A program made the position numbers and the translations under genes. Of a stretch of DNA of 64,000 bases, positions 35,871 through 48,188 are shown piece by piece; position 1 is the stretch's first letter; each line of letters starts with the position of its first letter. Source of the stretch: Vulcanimicrobiota bacterium (GTDB lineage Bacteria; Vulcanimicrobiota; Vulcanimicrobiia; Vulcanimicrobiales; Vulcanimicrobiaceae); assembly GCA_013036095.1 (NCBI GenBank), contig JAAXCW010000007.1, positions 1 through 64,000 of the forward strand, read 5' to 3'. The notes below the pieces were generated by a model. It was not told the origin of the DNA and searched no databases. It saw only the letters and a program-made list of their open reading frames with translations.

Positions 35871-36651
35871 CGGCAGTGATGTCCGCTCCGCCGTAGATGA
35901 TATCCGCCCGGTCGATCACGAGAATCAGGTGCTTCTGGTTTGCGACGCTAGCCATGGCGTTGCGCGTTTGATCGACCAGCGGTTTGAGCGTACGGTTCTG
36001 CTCGTCGGTGAGCGATTTTTGATATTGCTGGAAGATTTGCTGCTGCTGCTGCTGGTTGTTTTTAGCGGCCTGCATTTTTTGCAGTGCGCCTTGGCGCGCG
36101 TCGCTGGCGAATTTCAGGAAGTTATCGTTGGCCGCTTTGATCTTCGGCAGTTGATCGATCTGCGATTGATCGACGAAGCCGATGACCGCGGGCGGGGGCG
36201 TGCTCGCCGGCGGCACGACCGGTCCTGGACCATTGACGAGGTCGACCACGCTCTTGGTGATATTCTGTCCGCCGAAAACGACGATGCGCTTGTCGACGAC
36301 GACTGAAAGGCGCTGGTTGGACGCGATCTGCGCGATCGCCGTCTGGGCGCGCGCGAAAAGGGGACCGAGCACCTGGCGTTGCTTGTCGAGAAACTTCTGT
36401 TGGAACTCTCCGGATATGCGTTGGCGATCCGCGTCGTTACGCGCGCGCTTCATTGCGGCGGAAAACTGCGGATCGAGCTGGGCCTTAAATTGCGCGACCT
36501 GGGCGTTCGCGCGCTGGAACTGCGGAAGCGCGCCGACCGCGGCTTGATCCAGATATCCGACGTCGGTGAGGTCCGCCGCGATGGCGGCCGGGGCGGCGAG
36601 CATTACCGCGAGGGCGGCTGCCGCCAATACTCTTGCTGATGTACTCTTCAT
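35848..36651 (-). CDS. Double-domain OmpH/Skp-like periplasmic protein
   Basis: A 267-residue exported protein starting at the ATG with an AGGAG site that overlaps the bamA stop. Signal sequence STSARVLAAAALAVMLAAPA, cleaved near AIAAD. Two OmpH-like units follow: the first begins DVGYLDQAAVGALPQFQRAN and ends with VFGGQNITKSVVDLV, the second begins VIGFVDQSQIDQLPKIKAAN and ends with IYGGADITADVQNAL. Each has a Gln-rich coiled-coil arm. Skp proteins hold unfolded outer-membrane proteins for BamA, and the gene follows bamA, as in many diderms. Confidence 0.85.
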   Translation of the reverse strand: MKSTSARVLAAAALAVMLAAPAAIAADLTDVGYLDQAAVGALPQFQRANAQVAQFKAQLDPQFSAAMKRARNDADRQRISGEFQQKFLDKQRQVLGPLFARAQTAIAQIASNQRLSVVVDKRIVVFGGQNITKSVVDLVNGPGPVVPPASTPPPAVIGFVDQSQIDQLPKIKAANDNFLKFASDARQGALQKMQAAKNNQQQQQQIFQQYQKSLTDEQNRTLKPLVDQTRNAMASVANQKHLILVIDRADIIYGGADITADVQNALK

Positions 36652-36656
36652 AGCTC

Positions 36657-38927
36657 CTAGAAGCTTTGGCCGATGCCGAAGCTGGTGTGGTTGCCGTTGG
36701 TACCCTTCGCGAAGTCGATGCGGATCGTATGCAAGCCGAGCTGCGGTACGTCGAAACGCAATCCGAAGCCGACATCGCCAAGGTACGACCAATTGCCGGG
36801 GAATCCGATGATTCTGTTCGTGTAAGGATCGAGCAGCGGAGCCGCGCCTCGCACGCGCCACCCGCCTTCATCTGCGAAGACCGCGACGGAGAATTTGCGG
36901 TCGGCCGTTACCGGCTTGCGCAGTTCGATCTGCCCGAGCACGGTGTCGGTGCCGTAGTAGACGCTGTCGTATCCGCGCAAGTTTTGATCGGAGAACGTGA
37001 ACAGCGCGCTCGGCGGAATCGCGCCGGTCGAGGCTCGGACCTGCCCGTGCACGCCGAACGTCGAGTCTTTGAGGATCGGGAAAAACTTGGTGGCGTCCAG
37101 CGTGCTTTGCGTGAACGAGAAGTTCGAGCCGATAGACGGCGTCGAAACCGTCTCGCTGAACGAGACCGTCTGTCCGCGCCGCGGATTGAAAATGTCGTCG
37201 AGGGTCGCGGCGGCGATCGATCCGAGCGAGAACGAAAGCGAGTTGAGGCGGTACGGCTGGCCGGTGTTGATGTTCGCGATCGACGAAGCTTGGATGCCGA
37301 AGCTCCCGGTATTGGCGGTCAAGTTGCTGAGCGGTCCCGGAGTCGGTCCGATGATGATGTTCGGCTGGCTCGACTGGAAGAAGAACGGCGACGGCACGGT
37401 GGTGCTATTGGTCACGTTTTCCGCGTTGACGCCTATCTGTGCCAGCAGCGTCTCGGACATGCGCCGCCCGACTTGCAGCGAGATGCCGGCAGTCTTCGCG
37501 GTGCTCGTCGCAACCACGCCGTTGAGCAGGGCAGCATTATTCGAAGGCAGCAGCGTCACCGGAACCGGCTGCGTGGGATCGGTGGCAGCGTTGCCGACCG
37601 CGGTCGTGTAGACCGGATAAAAATACGTATTGCCGTTGGCAAAGATCGTCGCGCCGAAGCTGTAACGCTGAGATTTCGCCGAGTTGCCGACGTACGGGAT
37701 GGTGACCGAGGCTTGTGTGACGTAGCTGCGCGCTCCGCGCTCGAATTGGAAGCTCGCGCCGTTGCCCGTGCCGTGCAGATTGTTGTCGTTGTATCCGATG
37801 GTTCCGTAGAGCCCTTGACCCGTGATGCCGCCGGAGTATCCGGCGCCGATCGAAGCCTGCGCGGTCTTTTGCTCGACGACCACCCAGTCGAGGACAACGC
37901 AGCCCGGATCTTTTTTCTGCATTTCGTCGGGGCACGGTTTGGGATTGACGTCGACCTTCGAAAAGAACTGCGTGTTGTTCAGGCGTTCCAAATCGCGCTG
38001 CACGCCGGCCTTTGTCACGATCTGTCCAGGCTGGAGCGCGAGTTGGCGCCGGATGACCTGATCTTTCGTCTTCGTGTTGCCCGTGATCTGAACCAAACCG
38101 ACTCTCGCGACATAGATGTCGTAAGTAACGGCGGCTGTTCCGGCTTTCGGATCGACGGTGGTAGCATCGATGCCGCCTTCAAAGCCGCCCAGGATCAGGT
38201 TGAATTTGTCTTGGTAGAGCGTTTGCAGCGCCTGATAATCTTTATCGCGCAGCGCGTCGGAATACTCAACGCCTGGTTTGACGTTGAGCACCGGCCTGAT
38301 GAGCGCGGCCGGAAGCACGGGGTCGCCGGCGATGTTGACGGCAGTGATCGTCAGGCCTTCTTTAATATCGAGCGTGACGGCGCCGCTCTGACTGTTGATG
38401 TCGAGGTTGGTGACGTGTGACGGAAGCTGTCCGGCGTAGCCGATGCGATCGTAGTAAGAATTGATCTTCAGGAAGTCTTGCCGCATGGTATTGGTGTTGA
38501 GCACCTGGCCGACCGACGTGTCCATAAGCGCCAGCAGCGTGTCCGCCGGGACGTGGGTGTTTCCCTGAAAGTTGACCTTCGTGATGACCGGATTTTCGAT
38601 GACGCGGTAGGTGATTGCAATGCCGCCCGGACGCTGGCGGATTAGCGGCGCAGCCTGATCGGCAAAATAGCCCAGCGCGAAGATGCGCTGCAGGTCCGCC
38701 TGCACGACCTTCGGATCATAGGGCTGTCCCGGCTTCGCGGCGACGACGTTCATGATGGTCGCGGTGGGCACGTGAACGTTTCCGGAAACGTCGACCGAGA
38801 CGATCGGCGGCGCGGTCGCGGAGATCGCTTGGGCAGGCGTCAACAGCGAGACGATTGTCGCGAGTGTGAGGACGATACCAGCACACCGTTGGAGCGCGCC
38901 GCGCGCACCCCAGAGGCTCGAGGTCAT
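36657..38927 (-). CDS. bamA: Outer-membrane protein assembly factor BamA
   Basis: A 756-residue Omp85 protein. The ATG at 38927 gives a typical signal sequence (ending LLTPAQA) and has AAGGAAG about 10 bp upstream. Four POTRA-like domains are visible between about 40 and 375 (for example VDVSGNVHVPTATIMNVVAA; VNFQGNTHVPADTLLALMDT; LVQITGNTKTKDQVIRRQLA). E. coli BamA has five. The C-terminal barrel contains the DQNLRGYDS motif of strand b12/loop 6 (the VRGF/Y region) and ends with terminal Phe (GIGQSF). It inserts outer-membrane proteins and heads the LPS/OmpH run. Confidence 0.95.
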   Translation of the reverse strand: MTSSLWGARGALQRCAGIVLTLATIVSLLTPAQAISATAPPIVSVDVSGNVHVPTATIMNVVAAKPGQPYDPKVVQADLQRIFALGYFADQAAPLIRQRPGGIAITYRVIENPVITKVNFQGNTHVPADTLLALMDTSVGQVLNTNTMRQDFLKINSYYDRIGYAGQLPSHVTNLDINSQSGAVTLDIKEGLTITAVNIAGDPVLPAALIRPVLNVKPGVEYSDALRDKDYQALQTLYQDKFNLILGGFEGGIDATTVDPKAGTAAVTYDIYVARVGLVQITGNTKTKDQVIRRQLALQPGQIVTKAGVQRDLERLNNTQFFSKVDVNPKPCPDEMQKKDPGCVVLDWVVVEQKTAQASIGAGYSGGITGQGLYGTIGYNDNNLHGTGNGASFQFERGARSYVTQASVTIPYVGNSAKSQRYSFGATIFANGNTYFYPVYTTAVGNAATDPTQPVPVTLLPSNNAALLNGVVATSTAKTAGISLQVGRRMSETLLAQIGVNAENVTNSTTVPSPFFFQSSQPNIIIGPTPGPLSNLTANTGSFGIQASSIANINTGQPYRLNSLSFSLGSIAAATLDDIFNPRRGQTVSFSETVSTPSIGSNFSFTQSTLDATKFFPILKDSTFGVHGQVRASTGAIPPSALFTFSDQNLRGYDSVYYGTDTVLGQIELRKPVTADRKFSVAVFADEGGWRVRGAAPLLDPYTNRIIGFPGNWSYLGDVGFGLRFDVPQLGLHTIRIDFAKGTNGNHTSFGIGQSF

Positions 38928-39060
38928 CAACAATATCTTCCTTGAGAGTATGAGTGGTCTAACGCCCGTGGCGTCAGCTCCGTAACGCGTCGCCGGGCCG
39001 CGCCGTTTCGGCCCGCCCCGCGTGTTCGCGACCACCCCCTGCCATCCTTGCCGGGGATGG

Positions 39061-42000
39061 CTAAAACAGCCTCTGATAAAGGAACGTGAAGCCGTTGGTT
39101 CCTTGCAAGGCTTGGCCGGTTGCAGCGCGCTGGTTGGTCTGCAGGGTCTGGCTAGCGGACTGGAAGAGCGGCGTCGGACCCTGCTGCATGAACATCGTGA
39201 ACTGGGCCGAGGTGAACGTGTTGGGCTGGTAGACGAAGCCGACGGTCTGCCGGATGGGGACGCCCAGCGTGGTGCCGTAGAGGGCGTAGAAATTCTTCGC
39301 CAGCAACCGCCGGAAATTCACGCCGAAATTCCCCGTGTAATCCAACGTGAGATTGACGTCGCTAAGGCCCAGATTCGTACCGAGCGCGTTTTCGATCGGC
39401 GCGAGCAGACCGCTGACGAACTGAGCGTTGAAGATATTGAAGGCTTCCTGTCCGATCGTAAGCACGCCGTTCTGGCGCTGGACGTAGATATTGGGCGGCA
39501 GCAGGCTGGGCGTTCCCGGCGGCGGCGCGCCCTTCAATTGTCCGGGCGGCAGCGGCACGCCGGTGTCGCTGAATTGGATTGGGCCGATCAGGTTGCCGAA
39601 GGGCAGCAGAAGCGCAATCAGCTGCTGCTCCGTGTAGCCGGGCGGATCGGACTGGAACGCGATGTGCGGGCTCGTCACCGGTCCGTTCACGGTCACCGTG
39701 ATGTCTGCGGACCCGGTGGGATTGCGCTGGGTGTTGGGATCGGGGTTCGTGACGTGCGTCGTCCCGACTGCATAGATGTCGGGGATCACGCCGTTGGCCG
39801 GATCGAACGTCACCGTTCCGGTGCGCACTTTAAACGCGTGGTCGATATAGGTGAGCGTACCGCCCGCGGAATTGAACTCGCCGGAAAGCGTCGGCTGCAA
39901 AAGCGTTCCTGCCAGCACGACCGAGCCTTGACCCGCGATGTCAAGGCCAAAGATGCCCGCGCCTCCGCCGCGCACGCGCACGTTCTTGCCCGCGGTGATC
40001 GCCAAATTGAAACCGAGATTAAACGGCGGCCCTTGCGCAGCTCCGGATGCGGTCGTTCCGTTTCCGCCGAACTTGAGGAACGCGGCGAACGGCACCGTAG
40101 AATCGGTGATGTTCGCGGTGCCGCTCAGCGTCGCCAAACGTCCAGGCACACGCGCGAGCGTTGCCGCCGAGGTCAGCGTGTACGTTCCATATTGCGGCAG
40201 ATTCAATTGCGCGCGCGTCGTTTTCACCGCTATCGAATAGCCGAGCGGTCCGCCATGAATGCCGCCGCCGAAATCGAGCCGCCCCGAACCGGTGAGCGTG
40301 CCCGTACCCGGATTGGCTTGCAAGCGGTCGAGCGTCGCGTGCGTTCCCAAGAACGTTATCTGCGCGACGGTATTCGTAATCGGCGTCGTCTCGATCGCGC
40401 TCCTGTACGTGCCGCCGGCCACGGCGAGCTGCCCAAGTATCCGGGGATCGCCGACGGTTCCCGATACGCCCATGTGCCCGGAGAGCGTTCCGCCGAGCTT
40501 CGTATCGTTTCCGAGAAACGCGCTGAACGACGACAGGTCGACGCGGTTGGCAAGAAAGTCCATCGAGACCGGCGCAGACGGAGGTCCGAAAGTGAACGGC
40601 GAGAGCTCGATCGGCAGCGAACCCGCGATCGCCGCGCTTCCTTTTACAAAGCTGAACTCCGCGTTGCGCACGACCAAGTCGTTGCCGCGCAGCGCGACTT
40701 GACCGACCAGCGACGGCATGACGATGCCGTAAGCGTTAACGTCTGTGCCGGCGACGGCCGCCGAGATCGCCGGGCTGCCGAACGTCCCATTAAGGTGCAC
40801 CGTCGTTTCGAGCCGTCCCGTCACGTCGATGTGCTTCTTCGTCGCCTGCACGACGAGCCGCGGCAGATCGTTCGTCACGGCGTGCACGGTAATATCCATC
40901 GGCGACTTCGGCGCGAAGCCGAAACTGCCCGAACCGTTCGCATCGAGCGCCGGCAGCGCGAGCGAGAGACGCGTCACGTCGATGCGGTCGCCGGACGATC
41001 GCATCGAGACTTCGCCGCGTTCGATCGGCAGCGGTCCGAGCGTGCCTTGTGATATCGCCGCGTTTCCCGTCAAACCTAAATGCGGATACGCGCCGCTCAC
41101 GGCGACGTTCCCGTTGATGCGTCCGGTAATCGGCGCCTGCGGAAATCCGAAGGCCGGAAGCCATGTGCCGAGATCGATGTCGCTGAGCGTGCCCGAGATA
41201 TGGTAACGCGATCTCGTGATCAGCGTGCTGAGGTCGGGCGTATGCGCGAACGCGATCGTTCCGGCGGCTCGCAGACGTCCGTGACTGCCGCCGACGGCGA
41301 CGTTAAGCTGCAGAATGTCGCGCAAGCTGGTCCAATGCGCGTACGTGTCGCCGATTGGAAAACGTCTGTACCGCAGCCCAGCCACGGCAACGTCGCCGGA
41401 AGTGAATACCAAACCGTCGTACTGCGCGAACGCCAGGTTCAAGTTGCCGTGTCCTGCGAGCGTGTCGCCGGTGTCGAAGTAATCGTTGAAATCGGAGAGA
41501 TCGGCTCTGCGCGACTGCAGCGAAAATGCGGTCTCGCCTCTTGCAACAGTCGCTGAGAACGCCGCTTTCGTCGTCACGACTTGCACGGTGCCGTTGCGGA
41601 CGGCGACCCCGCTGCGACTCGCCGAAATCTGTCCGGCCGCATCGGAGAATCCCAAACCGTTGATCTCCCCCACCGGTACGCCGACCGAACCCGCTATCGA
41701 CGGGCTGCTTCCCGACCCCGTAACGTTCACATCCGCGACGAAACTGCCGTTCGCGCGATAGGTCGGCACGTGCGCGACGCGCGCGACCTCCGAAATATTC
41801 CCCACGGGAACTTGCGCGCGCAGATCGTACTGCGGCGAACCCGACGTCAAGCCGCCGATCGCGCCGTTGACGTCGGCGAACGTGCTGCCGAGAGCTGCGA
41901 GGCCGTTGCGCACTTGCAGGGTGTCGTTTGCAATTCCGATCTCCGCACTGGCCGAAAATGGACCGTAACCCGCCGCCGTGCCGTTTTGCAAGACGACGCC

Positions 42001-44304
42001 TGCGTCGACGCCGGGAATGCCCGGGCCGGGCATGATCGCGCCGAACGCGACCAGCGATCCGCCGCTGATCGGCACGCCGAGTCCGTTGAGCATGCTCGCG
42101 TCGAGCTGCGTCGTGGCGATCGCCATACGCGAAGGCGCGCTCGACGACGTCGTGTTGAACGAACCGGCGGCAACGATATCGCCTCCGGCGGCGCGCGCCT
42201 GCGCCGAGTAGATGTGCAGCACGCCCCGGTCATAAGCCATCGTGCCCGAGATACTCTGCACCGGAATGCCGCGGATCGTCGCGCCGCGCAACTGCGCGTT
42301 CTGCGCCTGCACGTAAATGGTACCTTGCGCGATCGCGATGCCGATCGGGCCGTCGATCGATCCTTGCGCCGGGAAGTTGCCGATGAACGGACGCAGGCCT
42401 TGCAGCATGCCGGAGTAATTGCCGCGCGCGATCATCGCCGAAGGCCCGAACGATCCGCTGCCGGCAAAACTGCCCCACGGTCCGGTTGCGCGCACATCAC
42501 TCAGCTCTGCGGCCGCGAACGGGCCGGCAAACTGCGCGTGAATGCTGTTAAACGGTACGCCCGCGATAAGCGCGGGGGCCATGTCGACCGATCCGCCGAT
42601 CACGGAGTTCGCGGCTGAGCCGGTGCCCGCGATATTTGCTCGTACGATATGCGCGTCGATTGGCGGCAGCTCCGGAATCTGGACGCCCGGCAGCCCGACG
42701 GGTGACGGCTGCAGCAGCCGCACGTTATCGGCCGAGGCCCAGAACGCACTGTTTCCGTGCGGGCGGTCCAGCGCGAACGCGGCGACGAGCGTGCCGCCGG
42801 CGGCAGTGCGTACCGAGATTGGACCGAACGTACCGGTGCCGTTTTGATCGATGTTGTAGAATCCGTTCACGTCGTCGGGATGGCTCAACGAAACGAGATA
42901 GCCGCGGCCGTTGATCTTCAGATCGGTTCCGCTCAGCATGGCCTCCGCGTTGATCGTTTGATCGGCGACGAGCGCGCCCAGATACGGCAGCCTGTTGGAC
43001 GGGCCGAACGCGTGGAGGATCAAACTTGACGTGACATGATTGCCGAGCAGCATCGTGCCCTGGACGTGCAGGCTGATGCCGCTGTACTCCCCGTGGAACG
43101 GCAAAACGACCAAGTCACTTCCGTATAAGGCCACCATGCCGCGCGGATTGTCGATCGGCACGGATTGAAAGTTGAAGCGCGGTCCGTTGAAACCGATCCA
43201 CAGCAGCGGGTTATCGATATTCCCTTCGATGAGCGCGTGAATTCTTAAGGCGCCGTAAACGGGCAGGCCTTTGGCAAAGCCGGCGATCTCCTTCAGGTAC
43301 CGCAAGTCGCCGCGGCCTTCGAATCCCAACCGGAACTGCGGCCGGCGAAAGTCGAAGATGCCGCCGGCGATCCTGATCGGAATGTGACCGACCGTCGCGG
43401 TCAAGTGTTGCGCAGCGAAACCGCCGTCAAAAATGTTGATCGGCCCGTCCAGATTGCGGATCGGGGAGTCGAGCCCGCGCACTTCCATCGATCCCTTCGC
43501 CATGTAGCCGGCGCCGATGATGTGATAGGCGGTCGTTTCGTTCGGCTTGACGTCGAAGGCGTACATGCGAACGTCCATACCGCGCACCACGCCTCCCAGC
43601 AATCGTGCTGCCGGCGAATCGATGAAGTAGTTGCCGATCGTTTGAATCGGAATCGCGCGCACGTGCACGTGATGCAGGGCGTACCCCTTGATGTAGTCGA
43701 TCGTTCCGACCGCGCGGAACGGCTGTGTGCCGGCGTCTTCGAGATCGCCGGTCGCGACGTAGTGCGTGACCTTGACGCTATTGAGGCTCAGGTCGACGTT
43801 GATATGATCGACGCGCTGCAGCCGGCTTTCCTTATAATAGCGGTATTGATCGATCAGCGAGGCGCGGCCGTCGCGAATGCGCACCGTCATCTGCATCGGA
43901 ACCGCGTTGGGATGCTGGCGCGCCGGCCCAGCCGCCGCGCTCGGAGGCAACGCGACGTTGTAAGTGCCGTTTTGGTTGTGGATCAGCGTGATGTAAGGGC
44001 GATCGATCGTTACGGCGAGCAGACCGAATCGGTGCTTGCTGCCGGGGAGCAGGTCGCGCAAGCTGTAAAAAACATCGACACGATCGGCGTCGAGCACCGG
44101 CTGTCCGTGGCGAGAGATGTGCACACCGACGAATGCGGCATGGCCGCCGCCGTAGCGCAGGTCCTTCATTTGGATCGAATAGCCGGTGGCAACCCCCGAC
44201 AGGGCGCTCACCGTGACGCGCGTCACGCTGTTGTGGAAAATGACGACCACCGCAATTGCCGCGAGCACCAGCGCTGCGGCTGCGGTCCAGATCCCTTTGC
44301 GCAA
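39061..44304 (-). CDS. tamB: TamB/DUF490 translocation and assembly module protein
   Basis: A 1747-residue AsmA/TamB-type bridge protein. A single N-terminal membrane helix (about 7-23) anchors it in the inner membrane, and a very long beta-taco of alternating hydrophobic strands follows. The C-terminal DUF490 domain is recognisable by GTVTFDPANGVIPDIYAVGT, ITVTVNGPVTSPHIAFQSDP and the closing aromatic residue (FLYQRLF). TamB-like proteins move phospholipids or assist outer-membrane protein assembly and often neighbour bamA or tamA, as here (133 bp upstream of bamA). The 133-bp gap contains a GGGCCG/CGGCCC hairpin but no clear terminator. Confidence 0.93.
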   Translation of the reverse strand: MRKGIWTAAAALVLAAIAVVVIFHNSVTRVTVSALSGVATGYSIQMKDLRYGGGHAAFVGVHISRHGQPVLDADRVDVFYSLRDLLPGSKHRFGLLAVTIDRPYITLIHNQNGTYNVALPPSAAAGPARQHPNAVPMQMTVRIRDGRASLIDQYRYYKESRLQRVDHINVDLSLNSVKVTHYVATGDLEDAGTQPFRAVGTIDYIKGYALHHVHVRAIPIQTIGNYFIDSPAARLLGGVVRGMDVRMYAFDVKPNETTAYHIIGAGYMAKGSMEVRGLDSPIRNLDGPINIFDGGFAAQHLTATVGHIPIRIAGGIFDFRRPQFRLGFEGRGDLRYLKEIAGFAKGLPVYGALRIHALIEGNIDNPLLWIGFNGPRFNFQSVPIDNPRGMVALYGSDLVVLPFHGEYSGISLHVQGTMLLGNHVTSSLILHAFGPSNRLPYLGALVADQTINAEAMLSGTDLKINGRGYLVSLSHPDDVNGFYNIDQNGTGTFGPISVRTAAGGTLVAAFALDRPHGNSAFWASADNVRLLQPSPVGLPGVQIPELPPIDAHIVRANIAGTGSAANSVIGGSVDMAPALIAGVPFNSIHAQFAGPFAAAELSDVRATGPWGSFAGSGSFGPSAMIARGNYSGMLQGLRPFIGNFPAQGSIDGPIGIAIAQGTIYVQAQNAQLRGATIRGIPVQSISGTMAYDRGVLHIYSAQARAAGGDIVAAGSFNTTSSSAPSRMAIATTQLDASMLNGLGVPISGGSLVAFGAIMPGPGIPGVDAGVVLQNGTAAGYGPFSASAEIGIANDTLQVRNGLAALGSTFADVNGAIGGLTSGSPQYDLRAQVPVGNISEVARVAHVPTYRANGSFVADVNVTGSGSSPSIAGSVGVPVGEINGLGFSDAAGQISASRSGVAVRNGTVQVVTTKAAFSATVARGETAFSLQSRRADLSDFNDYFDTGDTLAGHGNLNLAFAQYDGLVFTSGDVAVAGLRYRRFPIGDTYAHWTSLRDILQLNVAVGGSHGRLRAAGTIAFAHTPDLSTLITRSRYHISGTLSDIDLGTWLPAFGFPQAPITGRINGNVAVSGAYPHLGLTGNAAISQGTLGPLPIERGEVSMRSSGDRIDVTRLSLALPALDANGSGSFGFAPKSPMDITVHAVTNDLPRLVVQATKKHIDVTGRLETTVHLNGTFGSPAISAAVAGTDVNAYGIVMPSLVGQVALRGNDLVVRNAEFSFVKGSAAIAGSLPIELSPFTFGPPSAPVSMDFLANRVDLSSFSAFLGNDTKLGGTLSGHMGVSGTVGDPRILGQLAVAGGTYRSAIETTPITNTVAQITFLGTHATLDRLQANPGTGTLTGSGRLDFGGGIHGGPLGYSIAVKTTRAQLNLPQYGTYTLTSAATLARVPGRLATLSGTANITDSTVPFAAFLKFGGNGTTASGAAQGPPFNLGFNLAITAGKNVRVRGGGAGIFGLDIAGQGSVVLAGTLLQPTLSGEFNSAGGTLTYIDHAFKVRTGTVTFDPANGVIPDIYAVGTTHVTNPDPNTQRNPTGSADITVTVNGPVTSPHIAFQSDPPGYTEQQLIALLLPFGNLIGPIQFSDTGVPLPPGQLKGAPPPGTPSLLPPNIYVQRQNGVLTIGQEAFNIFNAQFVSGLLAPIENALGTNLGLSDVNLTLDYTGNFGVNFRRLLAKNFYALYGTTLGVPIRQTVGFVYQPNTFTSAQFTMFMQQGPTPLFQSASQTLQTNQRAATGQALQGTNGFTFLYQRLF

Positions 44305-44366
44305 AGGTCCCTCCGCGGCCAGTTATACCCCTAACGTTGGCGGAAGCCCCGCAGTCACGGGGGGAC

Positions 44367-47081
<2,715 letters not shown>

Positions 47082-47082
<1 letters not shown>

Positions 47083-48188
47083 CAGCTCGCGCCCGTTTCC
47101 ACGCGTGCATCCCGGATCTCGTAGACTGATGCCAAGGCGAGCGCCCCCGGGAGCTGCGTTGCCGTAATAAACGCTTGTTCGAACTCGCCGACGCCTTCTA
47201 AAAATGCGCGGGCACGCTGCGGATCGAGTTCGGAAAGGACGTCGTCGAGCAGCAATAGCGGGGCTTCGCCCGAGCGTTCGTGCATGACGGCATATTCGCC
47301 GACCTTGACCGCAAGTACCGCCGTCCGCTGCTGGCCCTGCGAGCCGAACGCCGCGAGCGACCGCCCATCCAAATCGAGCGTAAGATCGTCGCGATGCGGG
47401 CCGACGAGCGCTACCCTGCGCACGCGTTCTTGTTCGGCGCCGTCGCGCAAACGTTCCTGAAAGCTCGAGGCGATCGAGTCTTCAGTTTCGGCTTCGAACC
47501 CCACGTTCGGCCGATAGGTCAATTCCAGATGCTCGCGACCGTCACTCCAGCGTGCGTGTACTTTTGCCGCGGCGGTTCCGAGCGCGCGCACGAAATGATT
47601 GCGCGCGATCATGAGTGCCGTTCCGGCCGTTACCAGCGTTTCGTCGTAGATCTTCAGCAGTTCCAGATCGATTGGAGCCTCCGCGCGCAGCAGCGCCGTC
47701 TTTTGGGCGAGCGCTTTCTGATACCGGGCCAAATCGCGGTAATAGGATTTTTGTTCCTGCGCAAGCGCGCTGTTCAAAAACGAACGCCGCACCGACGGCG
47801 GTCCGTCGACCAGATGCAAATCCGCGGGCACGAAACTCACCACGCGCAAGCTGCCGAGAAATGTCGCATACCGTACGCTGCGGCTGTTGACCGTGTAGAG
47901 TTTGCGCGAGCCGCGCGGCGTTGCCGTCAGCGTGCAGCCCAGACGGATTGCGCCGGCCTTTACGTGCGCTGCGCCCGAAATGGTCGCGAGCTCGAACCCG
48001 TCGCGAATCAGATCGCGCTCCCGGCTGGTGCGAAACGATTTCCCCGTTCCGAGCAGTGAGATCGCCTCTAGCAGGTTGCTCTTGCCTTGCGCGTTGGCTC
48101 CGACAAAGACGTTCAGTCCCGGCGCCGGCTGCAGCTCGAGGTGTGCGTAGTTGCGCACGTTCGAGAGCGTAAGCGAATCGAGCCTAAT
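47082..48188 (-). CDS. recF: DNA replication and repair protein RecF, apparent ATT start
   Basis: A RecF of about 368 residues. The first standard codon in frame is GTG at 48158, but this would delete the first beta strand of the ABC head. Reading ten codons further to ATT at 48188 gives RLDSLTLSNVRNYAHLELQP, which aligns end to end with the Met-x-L-x-x-L-x-L-x-N-F-R-N-Y start of RecF. The ATT overlaps the TAG stop of the upstream gene. P-loop GANAQGKS, signature AFGSQGQQRTAVLAVK, Walker B LLLLDDVLSELD. It acts with RecR/RecO at gaps and stalled forks. No Shine-Dalgarno precedes either start, so the exact start is open. Confidence 0.92.

Noticed and set aside
36666-38420. Long plus-strand open frame antisense to bamA
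   Set aside because: Composition and position mark it as the shadow of bamA.
39022-41052. Long plus-strand open frame antisense to tamB
   Set aside because: Arg/His-rich composition, no domain, and it is the complement of a clear TamB/DUF490 coding region; typical of GC-rich antisense frames.
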